This document shows positions 17,284 to 25,814 of a stretch of DNA of 64,000 bases, piece by piece. The DNA is taken from contig NZ_PPFE01000007.1 in assembly GCF_002917925.1 (NCBI RefSeq), positions 62,001 through 126,000 on the forward strand, in the 5' to 3' direction. Under the pieces are notes generated by a model. It saw only the letters and a list, made by a program, of their open reading frames with translations, did not search any database and had not been told where the DNA came from. How positions within the stretch are numbered: the first letter of the stretch is position 1; every line of letters begins with the position of its first letter. The DNA comes from Roseovarius confluentis (GTDB taxonomy: Bacteria; Pseudomonadota; Alphaproteobacteria; Rhodobacterales; Rhodobacteraceae). The translations under genes were made by a program, and so were the position numbers.

Positions 17284-17961
17284 CTATGAATCCGCCGCCT
17301 TGTCGGGATTAGCGGAGCGTTCGGGCATCGCCGGCGGGGCCGAGGGCTTGCGCGGGCGCTTGGCGCCGCTGTTATTTTCTGTGCCAGTCTCGGGCTTCGG
17401 AAAGGTTGTCACGTTGCTCGCTTCGGGCTTTGCCGGGGCTTGGCTTGCTGTTTGCGAGTCTGGTGTCGCGGCCGGCGTCGGCTCAGATTTTGCTAGCGTG
17501 TCGACCGGCTTTGCTGGGGCCGGTTTGGTCGCCGGCTTCGAGGACGACCCGGCCACTGCCGGTTTTGCCGCCTTGGCAGCGGGTTTGGCAGCCGTCTTCG
17601 CGGCCGGTTTCCCTGCCGGCTTGGCGGCGGCTTTGGCAGTCGGTTTTGCCGCGGTCCTCGCAGCCGGTTTGGCCTCCGCCTTGGGCGCGGACTTGGCCGT
17701 CGTCTTGGCCGCCGGTTTCGATGCGGTCTTCCTGGGTGCCGGCTTCGCCTTGGGTTTCGCCGCGGGCCGCGACTTGGCGGCCGGTTGCTCTCGCACCGGG
17801 CCCAGAGCCGGCAGATCAAAGGCCAGACCCAGGAACTGAAGCTGCTTTTCATAGGCGGCGCGTCCCAGCACCTGCATCACTCTCAGCTGCTTTTCCACGA
17901 AAATGCCGCTCAGCTGCAGGCCCATCAACGACGCCTTCAGCGGTGCCGAATACATATCCAT
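17284..17961 (-). CDS. Phasin-like head with histone-H1-like Ala/Lys/Pro tail (unknown function)
   Basis: 225 residues from MDMYSAPLKASLMGLQ; the frame extends 22 codons further upstream without support. Residues 1-45 form an amphipathic helical head (LSGIFVEKQLRVMQVLGRAAYEKQ) resembling short phasin-like proteins. About residues 55-165 are tandem AAKPAAK-type repeats, strongly basic, like histone H1-like or polymer-granule DNA-bridging proteins. The end is Pro/Ser-rich (ETGTENNSGAKRPRKPS). It could link DNA or polyanion to granules or the nucleoid. The repeats make family assignment by eye unsafe. Confidence 0.6.
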   Translation of the reverse strand: MDMYSAPLKASLMGLQLSGIFVEKQLRVMQVLGRAAYEKQLQFLGLAFDLPALGPVREQPAAKSRPAAKPKAKPAPRKTASKPAAKTTAKSAPKAEAKPAARTAAKPTAKAAAKPAGKPAAKTAAKPAAKAAKPAVAGSSSKPATKPAPAKPVDTLAKSEPTPAATPDSQTASQAPAKPEASNVTTFPKPETGTENNSGAKRPRKPSAPPAMPERSANPDKAADS

Positions 17962-18131
17962 TGCTCTATCCCGTTTTGGATCGCCCCCTGCGGGCAAGAT
18001 TGCATAAGAACCATACCAGCTTTGCACGTGCAGAAAAAGATATGCCGCACCGCAGCCAGCGTCGCGGCCGATTCCGGCGGGCTATTGCCAAAGGTTTCAG
18101 CACAAATTGCGCCGGATCGGCGCCGCGCGGG

Positions 18132-19232
18132 TTATCCGACGTGAAACAGCGTGGTGAACAGCTTAGGATCAAGGCTTTCGGACGCGAACGTGTCGCCTTG
18201 CGTCGTGATGCTGACCGCGTCGTGGCTGTGCAGGCTTTCCTGGTGGCTGGCGATCACGCGAAAATCGCCAATCCGCGCGTCATTCAGAAACTGCTCGGAA
18301 AACAGCCGCGCCGCATCCTCCACGAAAATCGGGTTGGCCGCGTTCAACTCGGCAAAGGCCTGCTCGTCCTCACGCTTGACCATCACCTGCGTCTCCGTCG
18401 CCACCGCCTTGCGGGCCAGCTCGATCAGGTCTTCGAACCACAGGCAATCCTCGCCGACCACCTCGACCGAAATTCGCGCCACCGACCGCTGGGAATGCGG
18501 CGTGGCCAGTTGCCCCCGCGCCTGTCGCGCGTGCTCGCTCAGTTCCAGTGAGCAGGGGCAGGTGGATGAATAGACATAATCCAGATGCATGAACTTGCGA
18601 CGCACACCGTCATGCTCCACCAGCTCCATCGCGATGTCGTAATACTGGTAACCTTCCAGCCCCGACCGCAGCGACGTGATCTTCATCGGGAAGGAAAACC
18701 GCATCTGGATGCGCGCATCGATGCTGTCCAAGTCCGAAATGTAATCGTCGAGCGCCGTCTCGATCACCTCGAAACTGAAAGTCCGCTCGGCATGCTTGTA
18801 AAAGCTGCGCATGATGCGGGACATGTTGATGCCCTTCTTCTCGGCCTCCAGGCTGACCGAGCCGGTCACCGAGGTTTCGAGCGTAAGGTCGCCGTCGTCA
18901 CGGGTGTGGAAGCGGATCGGCAAACGGAAATTCGAAATTCCGACATGCTGCAATTGCTGCCGCGCCCCCTTGATCAGCGAGGACGGGCCGTTCTGCAAAT
19001 CCGGCATGCTGGCCTTGTAGGCGGCGTCGGGTTTGAATTCTTCCGGATAGTCACGGCGCAACGTCGGATAGTTCGACACCTCGCCCTGCGGCAGAAGCCG
19101 GGCAATCGTCGGGTCGAGGTCGGCAACCTCCTCCGGCGTGGCCGTTTCCGCCCACGCACGCAATGTATCCAGCGCGGCCTTCGCCTCGGTGCGGTCCTTG
19201 ACCTTCTTCATGTCAGAAGGGTGCACATTCAT
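18132..19232 (-). CDS. folE2: GTP cyclohydrolase FolE2
   Basis: 366 residues from MNVHPSDMKKVKDRTEAK; GAGG lies 8 bases upstream of this ATG, better than the more upstream ATGATG. Family landmarks include the MKITSLRSGLEGYQYYDIAMELVEHDG region, the YVYSSTCPCSLELSEHAR segment holding the metal-site Cys, and SQRSVARISVEV. FolE2 converts GTP to 7,8-dihydroneopterin triphosphate, the first step of folate and tetrahydromonapterin synthesis, using metals other than zinc. A nested palindrome lies just upstream (19267-19305). Confidence 0.93.
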   Translation of the reverse strand: MNVHPSDMKKVKDRTEAKAALDTLRAWAETATPEEVADLDPTIARLLPQGEVSNYPTLRRDYPEEFKPDAAYKASMPDLQNGPSSLIKGARQQLQHVGISNFRLPIRFHTRDDGDLTLETSVTGSVSLEAEKKGINMSRIMRSFYKHAERTFSFEVIETALDDYISDLDSIDARIQMRFSFPMKITSLRSGLEGYQYYDIAMELVEHDGVRRKFMHLDYVYSSTCPCSLELSEHARQARGQLATPHSQRSVARISVEVVGEDCLWFEDLIELARKAVATETQVMVKREDEQAFAELNAANPIFVEDAARLFSEQFLNDARIGDFRVIASHQESLHSHDAVSITTQGDTFASESLDPKLFTTLFHVG

Positions 19233-19266
19233 CGTCGGGTCCTCGCTCGCATCGGGCGGCATCATA

Positions 19267-19305
19267 CTTATGCGTAAACACGGTAAATTACCACTAGCAC
19301 ATAAG
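19267..19305. promoter_or_regulatory. Nested inverted repeat upstream of folE2 (putative operator)
   Basis: Inner palindrome GGTAA-A-TTACC at 19282-19292 lies inside outer arms CTTATG/CATAAG, 35-73 bases before the folE2 start. No known regulator box was recognised. Confidence 0.4.
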
Positions 19306-19329
19306 ATACGTCAGAAGCGCTGCCTTGGA

Positions 19330-20520
19330 TCACTGTTGCGTCACTGCCTCCAGTGCCTGCATCACGTCGGCAATCAGGTCCTCAGCGTCCTCCAACCCGA
19401 CGCTCAGCCGGATCAGGCCCGGCGCAATGCCCAGTGCGTCCTTCTGCGCGTCCGACAGGCGCTGGTGCGTCGTCGTTGCCGGATGGGTGGCAATGGATTT
19501 CGCGTCGCCGAGGTTGTTCGAGATCACGACGATCTCCAGCGCGTTCAGAAATTGGAACGCCGCCGCCTGTCCGCCCTTGATCTCCAGCGCGAGAACCGTG
19601 CCGCCCTTGCCCATCTGGCGCTCGACCAGCTCATGCTGCGCGTGGCTGGCGTGCCCGGGATAGAGCACGCGCTCAAGCCTCGCATGTCCCTGCAGCGCAT
19701 CGGCGATGGCCAATGCGTTGTCGGCCTGTGCTCGCACTCGCAGGTCGATCGTCTCCAACCCTTTCAGCATCAGCCACGCGGTAAACGGCGACATCGACCC
19801 GCCGGTATGCTTCATGTAAGGCTCGATCGTCTTGCGGATATACTCCTCGGTCCCGAGGATCACACCGCCCAGCGCACGGCCCTGCCCGTCGATATGCTTG
19901 GTCGCGGAATAGACCAACACGTCGGCACCCTGTTCCAGTGCCCTCGAAAAAACCGGCGTGGCAAAGACGTTGTCGGCTACCACCTTGGCGCCGACGGCAT
20001 GGGCGATCTCGGCCACTGCCGACACGTCCACCACCTCCAGCGTCGGGTTTGCGATGGTCTCGAAGAACACCACCTTGGTGTCCTCACGCACTGCGGCCCG
20101 CCACGCGTCAAGGTCCGTGCCATCGACGAAAGTCACTTCGACACCATAGCGCGTCAGGATCTCTTCCAGCACATAGAGGCACGAGCCAAAAAGCGCCTGC
20201 GCCGAAACAACATGATCCCCGGCTTTCAGCATCGAAATCAGCGCGCCGCTCACCGCAGCCATGCCACTCGCTGTGGCAAAGGCGGCCTCTGCGCCTTCTA
20301 GCGCCGCGATTCGGTCCTCGAACATCGCCACGGTCGGGTTCCCGTAGCGGGCATAGATGAACTCGTCATCACCGGCCTGCACGAACCGCGCCTCCGCGGC
20401 CTCCGCGCTGTCATAGACGAAGCCCTGCGTCAGGAATATCGCCTCGCTCACCTCGCCGTACTGGCTGCGCCGCGTACCGCCATGCACCAGCTTGGTGCGT
20501 CTGTTCCAATCGTTTTTCAT
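19330..20520 (-). CDS. metZ: O-succinylhomoserine sulfhydrylase
   Basis: 396 residues from MKNDWNRRTKLVHGGTRRS. GGAGG lies 6 bases before this ATG and only 3 before the preceding one. It is a PLP enzyme of the Cys/Met-metabolism family: RYGNPTVAMFEDRIAALEGAE, SGMAAVSGA, and the PLP lysine in VYSATKHIDGQGRALGG. It makes homocysteine from an O-acylhomoserine and sulphide in methionine synthesis. O-acetyl versus O-succinyl preference is assigned from family resemblance only. The gene is preceded by a SAM-II riboswitch and a terminator, which fits feedback by S-adenosylmethionine. Confidence 0.92.
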   Translation of the reverse strand: MKNDWNRRTKLVHGGTRRSQYGEVSEAIFLTQGFVYDSAEAAEARFVQAGDDEFIYARYGNPTVAMFEDRIAALEGAEAAFATASGMAAVSGALISMLKAGDHVVSAQALFGSCLYVLEEILTRYGVEVTFVDGTDLDAWRAAVREDTKVVFFETIANPTLEVVDVSAVAEIAHAVGAKVVADNVFATPVFSRALEQGADVLVYSATKHIDGQGRALGGVILGTEEYIRKTIEPYMKHTGGSMSPFTAWLMLKGLETIDLRVRAQADNALAIADALQGHARLERVLYPGHASHAQHELVERQMGKGGTVLALEIKGGQAAAFQFLNALEIVVISNNLGDAKSIATHPATTTHQRLSDAQKDALGIAPGLIRLSVGLEDAEDLIADVMQALEAVTQQ

Positions 20521-20545
20521 CATCGACCTCCGGGCGATCCGCCCC

Positions 20546-20587
20546 AAAAAATAAAGTCCCCAAGCCGGTCAAGCGAAAGGGGACTTT
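20546..20587 (-). terminator. Leader terminator (attenuator) between SAM-II aptamer and metZ
   Basis: On the minus strand AAAGTCCCC pairs perfectly with GGGGACTTT, followed by ATTTTTT, 26 bases before the metZ start. It is placed as the expression platform of the riboswitch. Confidence 0.85.
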
Positions 20588-20595
20588 CATCCTGA

Positions 20596-20648
20596 CCTCT
20601 TTAGCGGAGATGTTTAACGTGGCCCGCAATCCGGTAACAAATCGCCAC
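20596..20648 (-). ncRNA. SAM-II riboswitch aptamer
   Basis: On the minus strand the sequence runs GTGGC-GATTTG, then ATTGCGG, GCCAC, GTTAAACA and CCGCTAAAGAGG. This gives the SAM-II signature: P1 helix GTGGC/GCCAC, the conserved GAUUU and UUGC elements, an A-rich linker and the GCUAAA pseudoknot strand (GCGG with CCGC). SAM-II aptamers are known upstream of met genes in alphaproteobacteria. Here it precedes metZ and a terminator, so high SAM should reduce metZ expression. Confidence 0.85.
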
Positions 20649-20808
20649 AAACAATGATGTACGCCCACCGGCGACTCGCGTCAACAGCTAGCTCTAACGC
20701 TGCGGTGTGCCCTCTGGGTACCGTCACGGTGCTGTAACTCAAACTTCAAGCAAGCGTCATATGGCTGGAGTACTGCCTGCCTACAAGATGTAGTTAAAAG
20801 GGTCGAAG

Positions 20809-21801
20809 ATGCCGCTCTTGCAGATCGACGCCACGCCATTTGGTCCTTGCCTTCATGGTGCCTCGCAGCCGCTTCTGCCCACCCTGCGCCGCGCGCTCGT
20901 CCGTCCCGGCCCGGTCATCATCATGACACACGGGTTCAAATTTGAACCAGGCCATCCCAACGCCTGTCCGCACAACCATATCCTGTCGCTCGATCCGAAA
21001 CACCGCACATGGAAAGCCAAAAGTTGGCCGCGCGGTCTGGGATACGGCGCAGGCGAGCGTGACGAAGGACTCGCGATAGGATTCGGCTGGTCCGGGCGCG
21101 GCACCATCTGGAACGCCTACAAGCAGGCCGAAGAGGCTGGCCTTTGCCTTGCAGACCTTGTGTCGATGATACGGCAGGTCGCTCCCGACCGTCAGGTTCA
21201 CCTTGTCGCGCATTCTCTGGGCGCGCGCGTGGTCCTTGGTGCCCTGCCCCACGTCCCAGCGCGCGCGGTCGCCCGCGTTCTTTTGCTGAACGGTGCCGAA
21301 TACGGCGCCGCCGCACGGGCCGCAATCGAAAGCGCCGCAGGCTGTGCCGCCGAGATCATCAATGTCACGACCCGCGAGAACGACCTGTTCGATTTCCTGC
21401 TGGAAAGACTGATCTCGGCCCCCGAAAACGGCGACCGCATGCTGGCGCAGTCCCTGCCGCAGCGGCCCAACACGCTCACCGTACAACTCGATCATCCCGA
21501 CACGCTGCCGTCGCTGGAGCAGGCCGGGTTCCATGTCGCGCCGGGACGGGCGCGCTTTTACTGTCACTGGTCAACCTATCTGCGCGACGGGCTGTTCGAC
21601 TTCTACCGCGCCCTGCTGCGCCAGCCCGAACATCATAGCTTGGCCCGCTTGCGCACGTTGCTTCCCGATATTCAAGATCCGCGCTGGTCGCGCGTCCTGC
21701 CCTGGCCCAGACCGGGGATGGCAATTATCCCGTTTTTGTCCCGCCAGCCTCAGGCGAGGCTGTCTTCGGGCGGAATCACAAGCAGCACGATGAACCAGTA
21801 A
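20809..21801 (+). CDS. Alpha/beta hydrolase
   Basis: 330 residues. The oxyanion-side motif THGFKFEPG follows the first strands, and the nucleophile elbow is VAHSLGARVVLG (GxSxG variant H-S-L-G) at about residue 132. HWSTYLRDG near 245-255 may hold the catalytic His region. It is probably a cytoplasmic esterase or lipase-like enzyme of unknown substrate. It overlaps the 3' end of the convergent membrane-protein gene by 52 bases; the last 15 or so residues are therefore unusual (RLSSGGITSSTMNQ). Confidence 0.75.
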   Translation: MPLLQIDATPFGPCLHGASQPLLPTLRRALVRPGPVIIMTHGFKFEPGHPNACPHNHILSLDPKHRTWKAKSWPRGLGYGAGERDEGLAIGFGWSGRGTIWNAYKQAEEAGLCLADLVSMIRQVAPDRQVHLVAHSLGARVVLGALPHVPARAVARVLLLNGAEYGAAARAAIESAAGCAAEIINVTTRENDLFDFLLERLISAPENGDRMLAQSLPQRPNTLTVQLDHPDTLPSLEQAGFHVAPGRARFYCHWSTYLRDGLFDFYRALLRQPEHHSLARLRTLLPDIQDPRWSRVLPWPRPGMAIIPFLSRQPQARLSSGGITSSTMNQ

Positions 21802-22352
21802 GCCGCGTGGACGAGAAACGCCGCGATCATCATCGCCGACATCCACACCACCAGTGACCCGGTCGCGATCAAGGCTTCGTTCACACACAGGAAAACCAGT
21901 GCGAAACAGGCATTGACCCGCAAGAGCGAAACAGGCCGCCCCTCGGTCACGCTGTGCATCATCCGCGCCATGACCTCCCGCTCGCGCCGGACGCCCATCA
22001 GCATCACCAGAAGCACGAAAACGCAAGCACCGGACAACAGGCGCTGGCTGAACAGCGGATCGTTGATACCCAGTTGCAGCGCCGACAACGCGGTGACAAT
22101 CAGCACAGGCCAGACCATCTTGGCGCGGTTCCCATCGTTCAGGTGACAGGCGGCGTTTGGCAGGCTGCGCCAGACCGCATGGGCTTGCGCCAACACGAGA
22201 ACCAGAACGAAAACCCGGTCCTCCGGCATCCCCGTCGCGTTGAGCCCGATCCAGAGTATCAGCATGATCACGAGTGGAAGAAGCGTTTCTGCCCGCATCG
22301 GCGGAATAGAGGCGAAAGCGTCCCGGACGCGGGAAATCACGGCATATGTCAT
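21750..22352 (-). CDS. Membrane protein of unknown function
   Basis: 200 residues from MTYAVISRVRDAFASIPPM, with AAGGCG before the ATG; the frame reaches 21 codons further upstream without support. Five or six hydrophobic segments alternate with short basic loops (RREREVMARMMH). No family was recognised. It is the last gene of an EamA-yciB-this operon on the minus strand, starting 87 bases after yciB, and its end overlaps the convergent alpha/beta hydrolase gene. Confidence 0.65.
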   Translation of the reverse strand: MTYAVISRVRDAFASIPPMRAETLLPLVIMLILWIGLNATGMPEDRVFVLVLVLAQAHAVWRSLPNAACHLNDGNRAKMVWPVLIVTALSALQLGINDPLFSQRLLSGACVFVLLVMLMGVRREREVMARMMHSVTEGRPVSLLRVNACFALVFLCVNEALIATGSLVVWMSAMMIAAFLVHAAYWFIVLLVIPPEDSLA

Positions 22353-22438
22353 GCGCCTTGCGTGACGCACCATTGGGGCGAAAGTTTGACCCGTGCCGCG
22401 GATCGCACGCGGCACAGTCCCATAGGCAACATAATCGG

Positions 22439-23044
22439 TCAGGGCTTACCGCTGTCGTCCGTTCCATGCTCGGCGATCAGCTTGCCCTGCATCATGAAAA
22501 ACACGAACATCGCCGCCATCAGGCCGAAGGTCTTGAAATAAACCCAGGTTTCCTCGCTCTGCGTGCGCCAGACCAGTTCGTTCAGTGCCGCCATCGCGAA
22601 AAAGAAGATCGTGATCCGCTTGGTCAGGATCATCCAGCCCGTGCCCGTCAGCGGCATCAGCCCGTCCATCACGTATTGTAGATAGGACCGCCCGCGCAGA
22701 AGCCCGATGCCCAGAACCGTGCCGAAAAACAGGTAGATGATCGTCGGTTTCATCTGGAAGAACTTCGGATCGTTCAGCCACACGGTCAGCCCGCCGAACA
22801 CGACGACCAGCACCGCCGTCAGGATTTGCATCTTCGACAGGTGCCCCGTCAGCCTCCACATCAGCGCGGTACAGATCAGCAGCACGGGGATGAAGACCGC
22901 CGTGATGACGATGAACCCTTCGTATTCCGTGCCGCCGATGGTGAACAAGCGGTCCTTCAGCAGCAGATACGCCACGAAGAATCCAAGCACCGGGCCAAAT
23001 TCCAACACCGCCTTCAGTTTGCCATTCGTGTTCTTGTCGTCCAT
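22439..23044 (-). CDS. yciB: Inner membrane protein YciB (septation protein IspZ family)
   Basis: 201 residues from MDDKNTNGKLKAVLEFGPVLGFF, with GAGG 7 bases before the ATG. Five to six membrane helices and the conserved KPTIIYLFFGTVLGIGLLRGRSYL and NELVWRTQSEETWVYFKTFG segments mark the YciB/IspZ family. In enterobacteria YciB contributes to envelope integrity and interacts with elongasome and divisome proteins. It lies 17 bases after the EamA transporter gene, so the two are probably co-transcribed. Confidence 0.93.
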   Translation of the reverse strand: MDDKNTNGKLKAVLEFGPVLGFFVAYLLLKDRLFTIGGTEYEGFIVITAVFIPVLLICTALMWRLTGHLSKMQILTAVLVVVFGGLTVWLNDPKFFQMKPTIIYLFFGTVLGIGLLRGRSYLQYVMDGLMPLTGTGWMILTKRITIFFFAMAALNELVWRTQSEETWVYFKTFGLMAAMFVFFMMQGKLIAEHGTDDSGKP

Positions 23045-23061
23045 CGTCTCGCCTCTTCGCT

Positions 23062-23964
23062 TCAACCGCCACTCTCAACTATGACCGCACCGGCTGCAAT
23101 CAATGCCATCAGCGCGATCCGCCGAGGCCCCACCGTTTCTTTCAGGATCAACCAACCTATGAGGGCGGCAAACACCGTCGAGGTTTCGCGCAGTACCGCC
23201 GCCTCGCCCACCTTGTCCAGCCGTGTGGCCATCATGATCGAGCCGAACGAGAAAAATGCGATGAACCCGCCCGCGACCCCGCGCACCAGCAGCGGACCGG
23301 GTTCGGGCGCATCCTCCATCCCGCGCCACCGGCGGTAGGCGATCACCGGAAAGATCAGCCCGTCGATCATGAAGAACCACGCAAGAAACGTGAACGGGTC
23401 GGCGGTGGCGCGAATGCCATAGGCGTCATACGTGGTGTAAAGCGCTACGAACAGTCCCGTAAGAACAGCCAGCCCCAAGGCCGCGGGCATGGTCTCACGA
23501 TCCAGCTTGATCGTGCGCAGATTATAGATAGCCAACCCGTAAATGCCGGCCAACAGAACGCCTACGCCCGTCCATTGCACGAGGTTGAACGTCTCGCCGA
23601 ACAGCAGATAGGCCCCAATCACTGTGAAAAGCGGCCCCGTGCCGCGCACCACCGGGTAAACCACAGTGTAGGCGCCGCGCATATAGGCCATCGCCTGCAA
23701 GATCTTGTAAAGCGTGTGGATCAGCCACGCGGTCGCGAAGATCACCCACATATGCGGCTCGGGCCACGGCACGACGAACAGCGCAAAGGGCGCCGCCATC
23801 AGCGCATAAGCCCCGTCGATCGCGCCCCGCGTCAGCCACGGATCGTGCCGCCCTTTCTGCAACGCTCCGAACAACGCGTGCAGAACAGCGGCCAGCAAGG
23901 CCAGCCCCAGGGCAAGCTGGTGACCGGCCTCGGTCCCCTCCAAGGAAACGATCCATTCGCTCAT
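23062..23964 (-). CDS. EamA/DMT-superfamily transporter
   Basis: 300 residues with about ten membrane helices in two repeats. The first EamA half ends near VVYPVVRGTGPLFTVIGAYLLFGE and the second near LRETSTVFAALIGWLILKETVG. This is the pattern of small-molecule exporters of the drug/metabolite superfamily. Substrate unknown. It heads the operon that continues into yciB. Confidence 0.87.
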   Translation of the reverse strand: MSEWIVSLEGTEAGHQLALGLALLAAVLHALFGALQKGRHDPWLTRGAIDGAYALMAAPFALFVVPWPEPHMWVIFATAWLIHTLYKILQAMAYMRGAYTVVYPVVRGTGPLFTVIGAYLLFGETFNLVQWTGVGVLLAGIYGLAIYNLRTIKLDRETMPAALGLAVLTGLFVALYTTYDAYGIRATADPFTFLAWFFMIDGLIFPVIAYRRWRGMEDAPEPGPLLVRGVAGGFIAFFSFGSIMMATRLDKVGEAAVLRETSTVFAALIGWLILKETVGPRRIALMALIAAGAVIVESGG

Positions 23965-24003
23965 GCGCCGGTGTCACACCCCCGGCACGGCCCGGTCCAC
24001 TCG

Positions 24004-24528
24004 TCAGCTTTCATGCGTGCCGCGTATCGGATAATCGTTCTCAAGCACGTACTTGATCCGCGACGGCAGCTTCTCCAGCTCCGGGCGCAGGAACGGCGCG
24101 TTAGAGATATCCACCATGTGCAAGTTGCCCTCCGGGTTGACCAGGAACAGGCCGGGTTCCGCGAAGGGCCGGTCGGTTTCCTCGGGCGAGCGCGGGTCCG
24201 AGACATAAAGCCCCAGCGCCTGCATCTGCGCCACGTCCATCCCGTACCCCAGCGGTACCGAAAGGGAAAGGTCCGCCCGCAATTTCCGCGCCTTGGCCTC
24301 TGTATCGGCGGACACGGCCACCACTTCGATCCCCATATCCGAGAATTCTTCGAGCTTCGGCTCAAGGTCCTGCAGGTACTGGCGGCAGATCGGGCAGTGG
24401 ATGCCGCGATACACGAAGATCAACTGCCACGGCTTTTCTTCGGGCTTGCCAAGGCGGATCGACCCGCCGTCGAGGCACTCGATCTCGGTCACGGGAAATG
24501 CGGTAGCGGATTGCAGGGCGTTGGGCAT
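24004..24528 (-). CDS. Peroxiredoxin-like (AhpC/TSA, redoxin) protein
   Basis: 174 residues with a thioredoxin fold. The active site reads FVYRGIHCPICRQYLQDLEP, giving a CxxC at about residues 45-48 in a peroxiredoxin-like context (peroxidatic Cys plus an adjacent Cys). VVAVSADTEAKARKL and the PGLFLVNPEGNLHMVDIS segment also fit the AhpC/TSA family. It is predicted to reduce peroxides or disulphides in the cytoplasm. AAGGAGCTTTCCC precedes the ATG. No signal peptide. Confidence 0.85.
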   Translation of the reverse strand: MPNALQSATAFPVTEIECLDGGSIRLGKPEEKPWQLIFVYRGIHCPICRQYLQDLEPKLEEFSDMGIEVVAVSADTEAKARKLRADLSLSVPLGYGMDVAQMQALGLYVSDPRSPEETDRPFAEPGLFLVNPEGNLHMVDISNAPFLRPELEKLPSRIKYVLENDYPIRGTHES

Positions 24529-24700
24529 GGGAAAGCTCCTTTCTAGGGGGCGGATGCCGTCGTCAGCGGCACCGGGATCCGGAGTACCTAGTCACGAAGA
24601 CCGCAAACCCAACCCCCTCGGGCCCAGCGACCGACAGGCAAACTCGACAAACAATCCGCAACGCAACGGAACCCACGCAGCAACACGCCGTTGATCCCTC

Positions 24701-25207
24701 ATGCAACCCATGCTCGCCGCTTTCATGGATCAGATCGTGAACGAGGTGCAGGGCACCTTTTCAGTAGTGCCTGCCTCGGTCGCATTCGCGCGTCTCAGTG
24801 TTGCCGTGGTTCTAGGCGCGTTCATCGGCTTCGAACGTGAAATGCGAGACAAGCCGGCCGGACTGCGCACGCATATCCTCGTGGCCGTGGCCGCATGCCT
24901 TTTCGTCATCATCGGCCGCGAACTTGCCGCTCTCGATTTCGGCGGCGGCAACAGCGAACAGCGCAATGATCCCATACGCATGATCGAGGCGGTCACCGCC
25001 GGGGTCGCCTTCCTCGCCGCCGGGCTGATCTTCACCGCAGGCGACAAGGTGCGCAACGTCACCACGGGTGCTTCGCTCTGGCTGGCGGGCGCCGTGGGCC
25101 TCGGCTGCGGTGCCGGGCAGATCCCGCTCGCGGCAATGGCCGCCGCAATTGTCGTTATCGTGCTATTCGTACTGCGCCAGATCGAAAAACTGATTGGCAC
25201 GCATTGA
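24701..25207 (+). CDS. MgtC/SapB family membrane protein
   Basis: 168 residues. Family motifs include RLSVAVVLGAFIGFEREMRDKPAGLRTHILVAVAACLFV and MIEAVTAGVAFLAAGLIF, followed by GASLWLAGAVGLGCGAGQ. Four hydrophobic helices. MgtC proteins are linked to survival at low magnesium and to control of membrane ATP synthase, but many bacterial homologues have no known role. No clear Shine-Dalgarno precedes the first ATG; ATGs 12 and 24 bases later are alternatives. Confidence 0.87.
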   Translation: MQPMLAAFMDQIVNEVQGTFSVVPASVAFARLSVAVVLGAFIGFEREMRDKPAGLRTHILVAVAACLFVIIGRELAALDFGGGNSEQRNDPIRMIEAVTAGVAFLAAGLIFTAGDKVRNVTTGASLWLAGAVGLGCGAGQIPLAAMAAAIVVIVLFVLRQIEKLIGTH

Positions 25208-25229
25208 AGCCGCGCGGCATACGGCTGCC

Positions 25230-25814
25230 TCAGACGGGATAGATGAAATTGTTCACGTGCCCGTCGACAGTCTTTTCCTTGTCCAGTCGATCCAGCAGGA
25301 AGAAGATGCGATGCCGCTGCGGGTCCTGCGGCGCCAGCTTGGGCCGCTCTTTCGATGTCACGCCGGTGATCGTCTCATGCCCGTTCAGATAGTCTATGAC
25401 AGGCTTGGGGTCGCCGGTGACTTCGACAAACAGCTTGAACTGCGTTCCCAGCCGTTTGTGCAACCGCAGCTTTACGCTGATCGGTGCCGACTTTGACGGC
25501 AGCGCCTCGGCAAGTTGAATCACTTTGTTACGCAGACGTCCGTGATGCCTTTCCTGATCGCTCGCAAGCGAACTCAGATAGGTGTCGTTCCCATAGCGGA
25601 TCAGCAAAAGGTTCAGGCTGGTGATATTCTGCGGCACGCCGCTGTGCGGCTCCAGAATGAACTCGAATTCCCGCGTGCGAAGCGACAACTGAAAATAGGC
25701 CGCCTGGACCAAGCGATTGACCACGGTCCAGACCGCGCTCGCCACCGCAATGAAAAGTGTCGTGTCGAAGGCCAGCTCGAGCGTGCTGAACCGCGCAAGG
25801 ATCTCTTCGATCAT
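25230..25814 (-). CDS. Membrane-anchored protein of unknown function, coupled to ftsY
   Basis: 194 residues. One hydrophobic segment near residues 18-36 ([19 protein letters not shown]) is followed by a soluble domain with alternating strands ([23 protein letters not shown]) and a basic C-terminus. No family was recognised. Its ATG overlaps the ftsY stop by four bases (ATGA), implying translational coupling and a possible link to membrane targeting. No cysteines or obvious catalytic motif. Confidence 0.6.
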   Translation of the reverse strand: MIEEILARFSTLELAFDTTLFIAVASAVWTVVNRLVQAAYFQLSLRTREFEFILEPHSGVPQNITSLNLLLIRYGNDTYLSSLASDQERHHGRLRNKVIQLAEALPSKSAPISVKLRLHKRLGTQFKLFVEVTGDPKPVIDYLNGHETITGVTSKERPKLAPQDPQRHRIFFLLDRLDKEKTVDGHVNNFIYPV

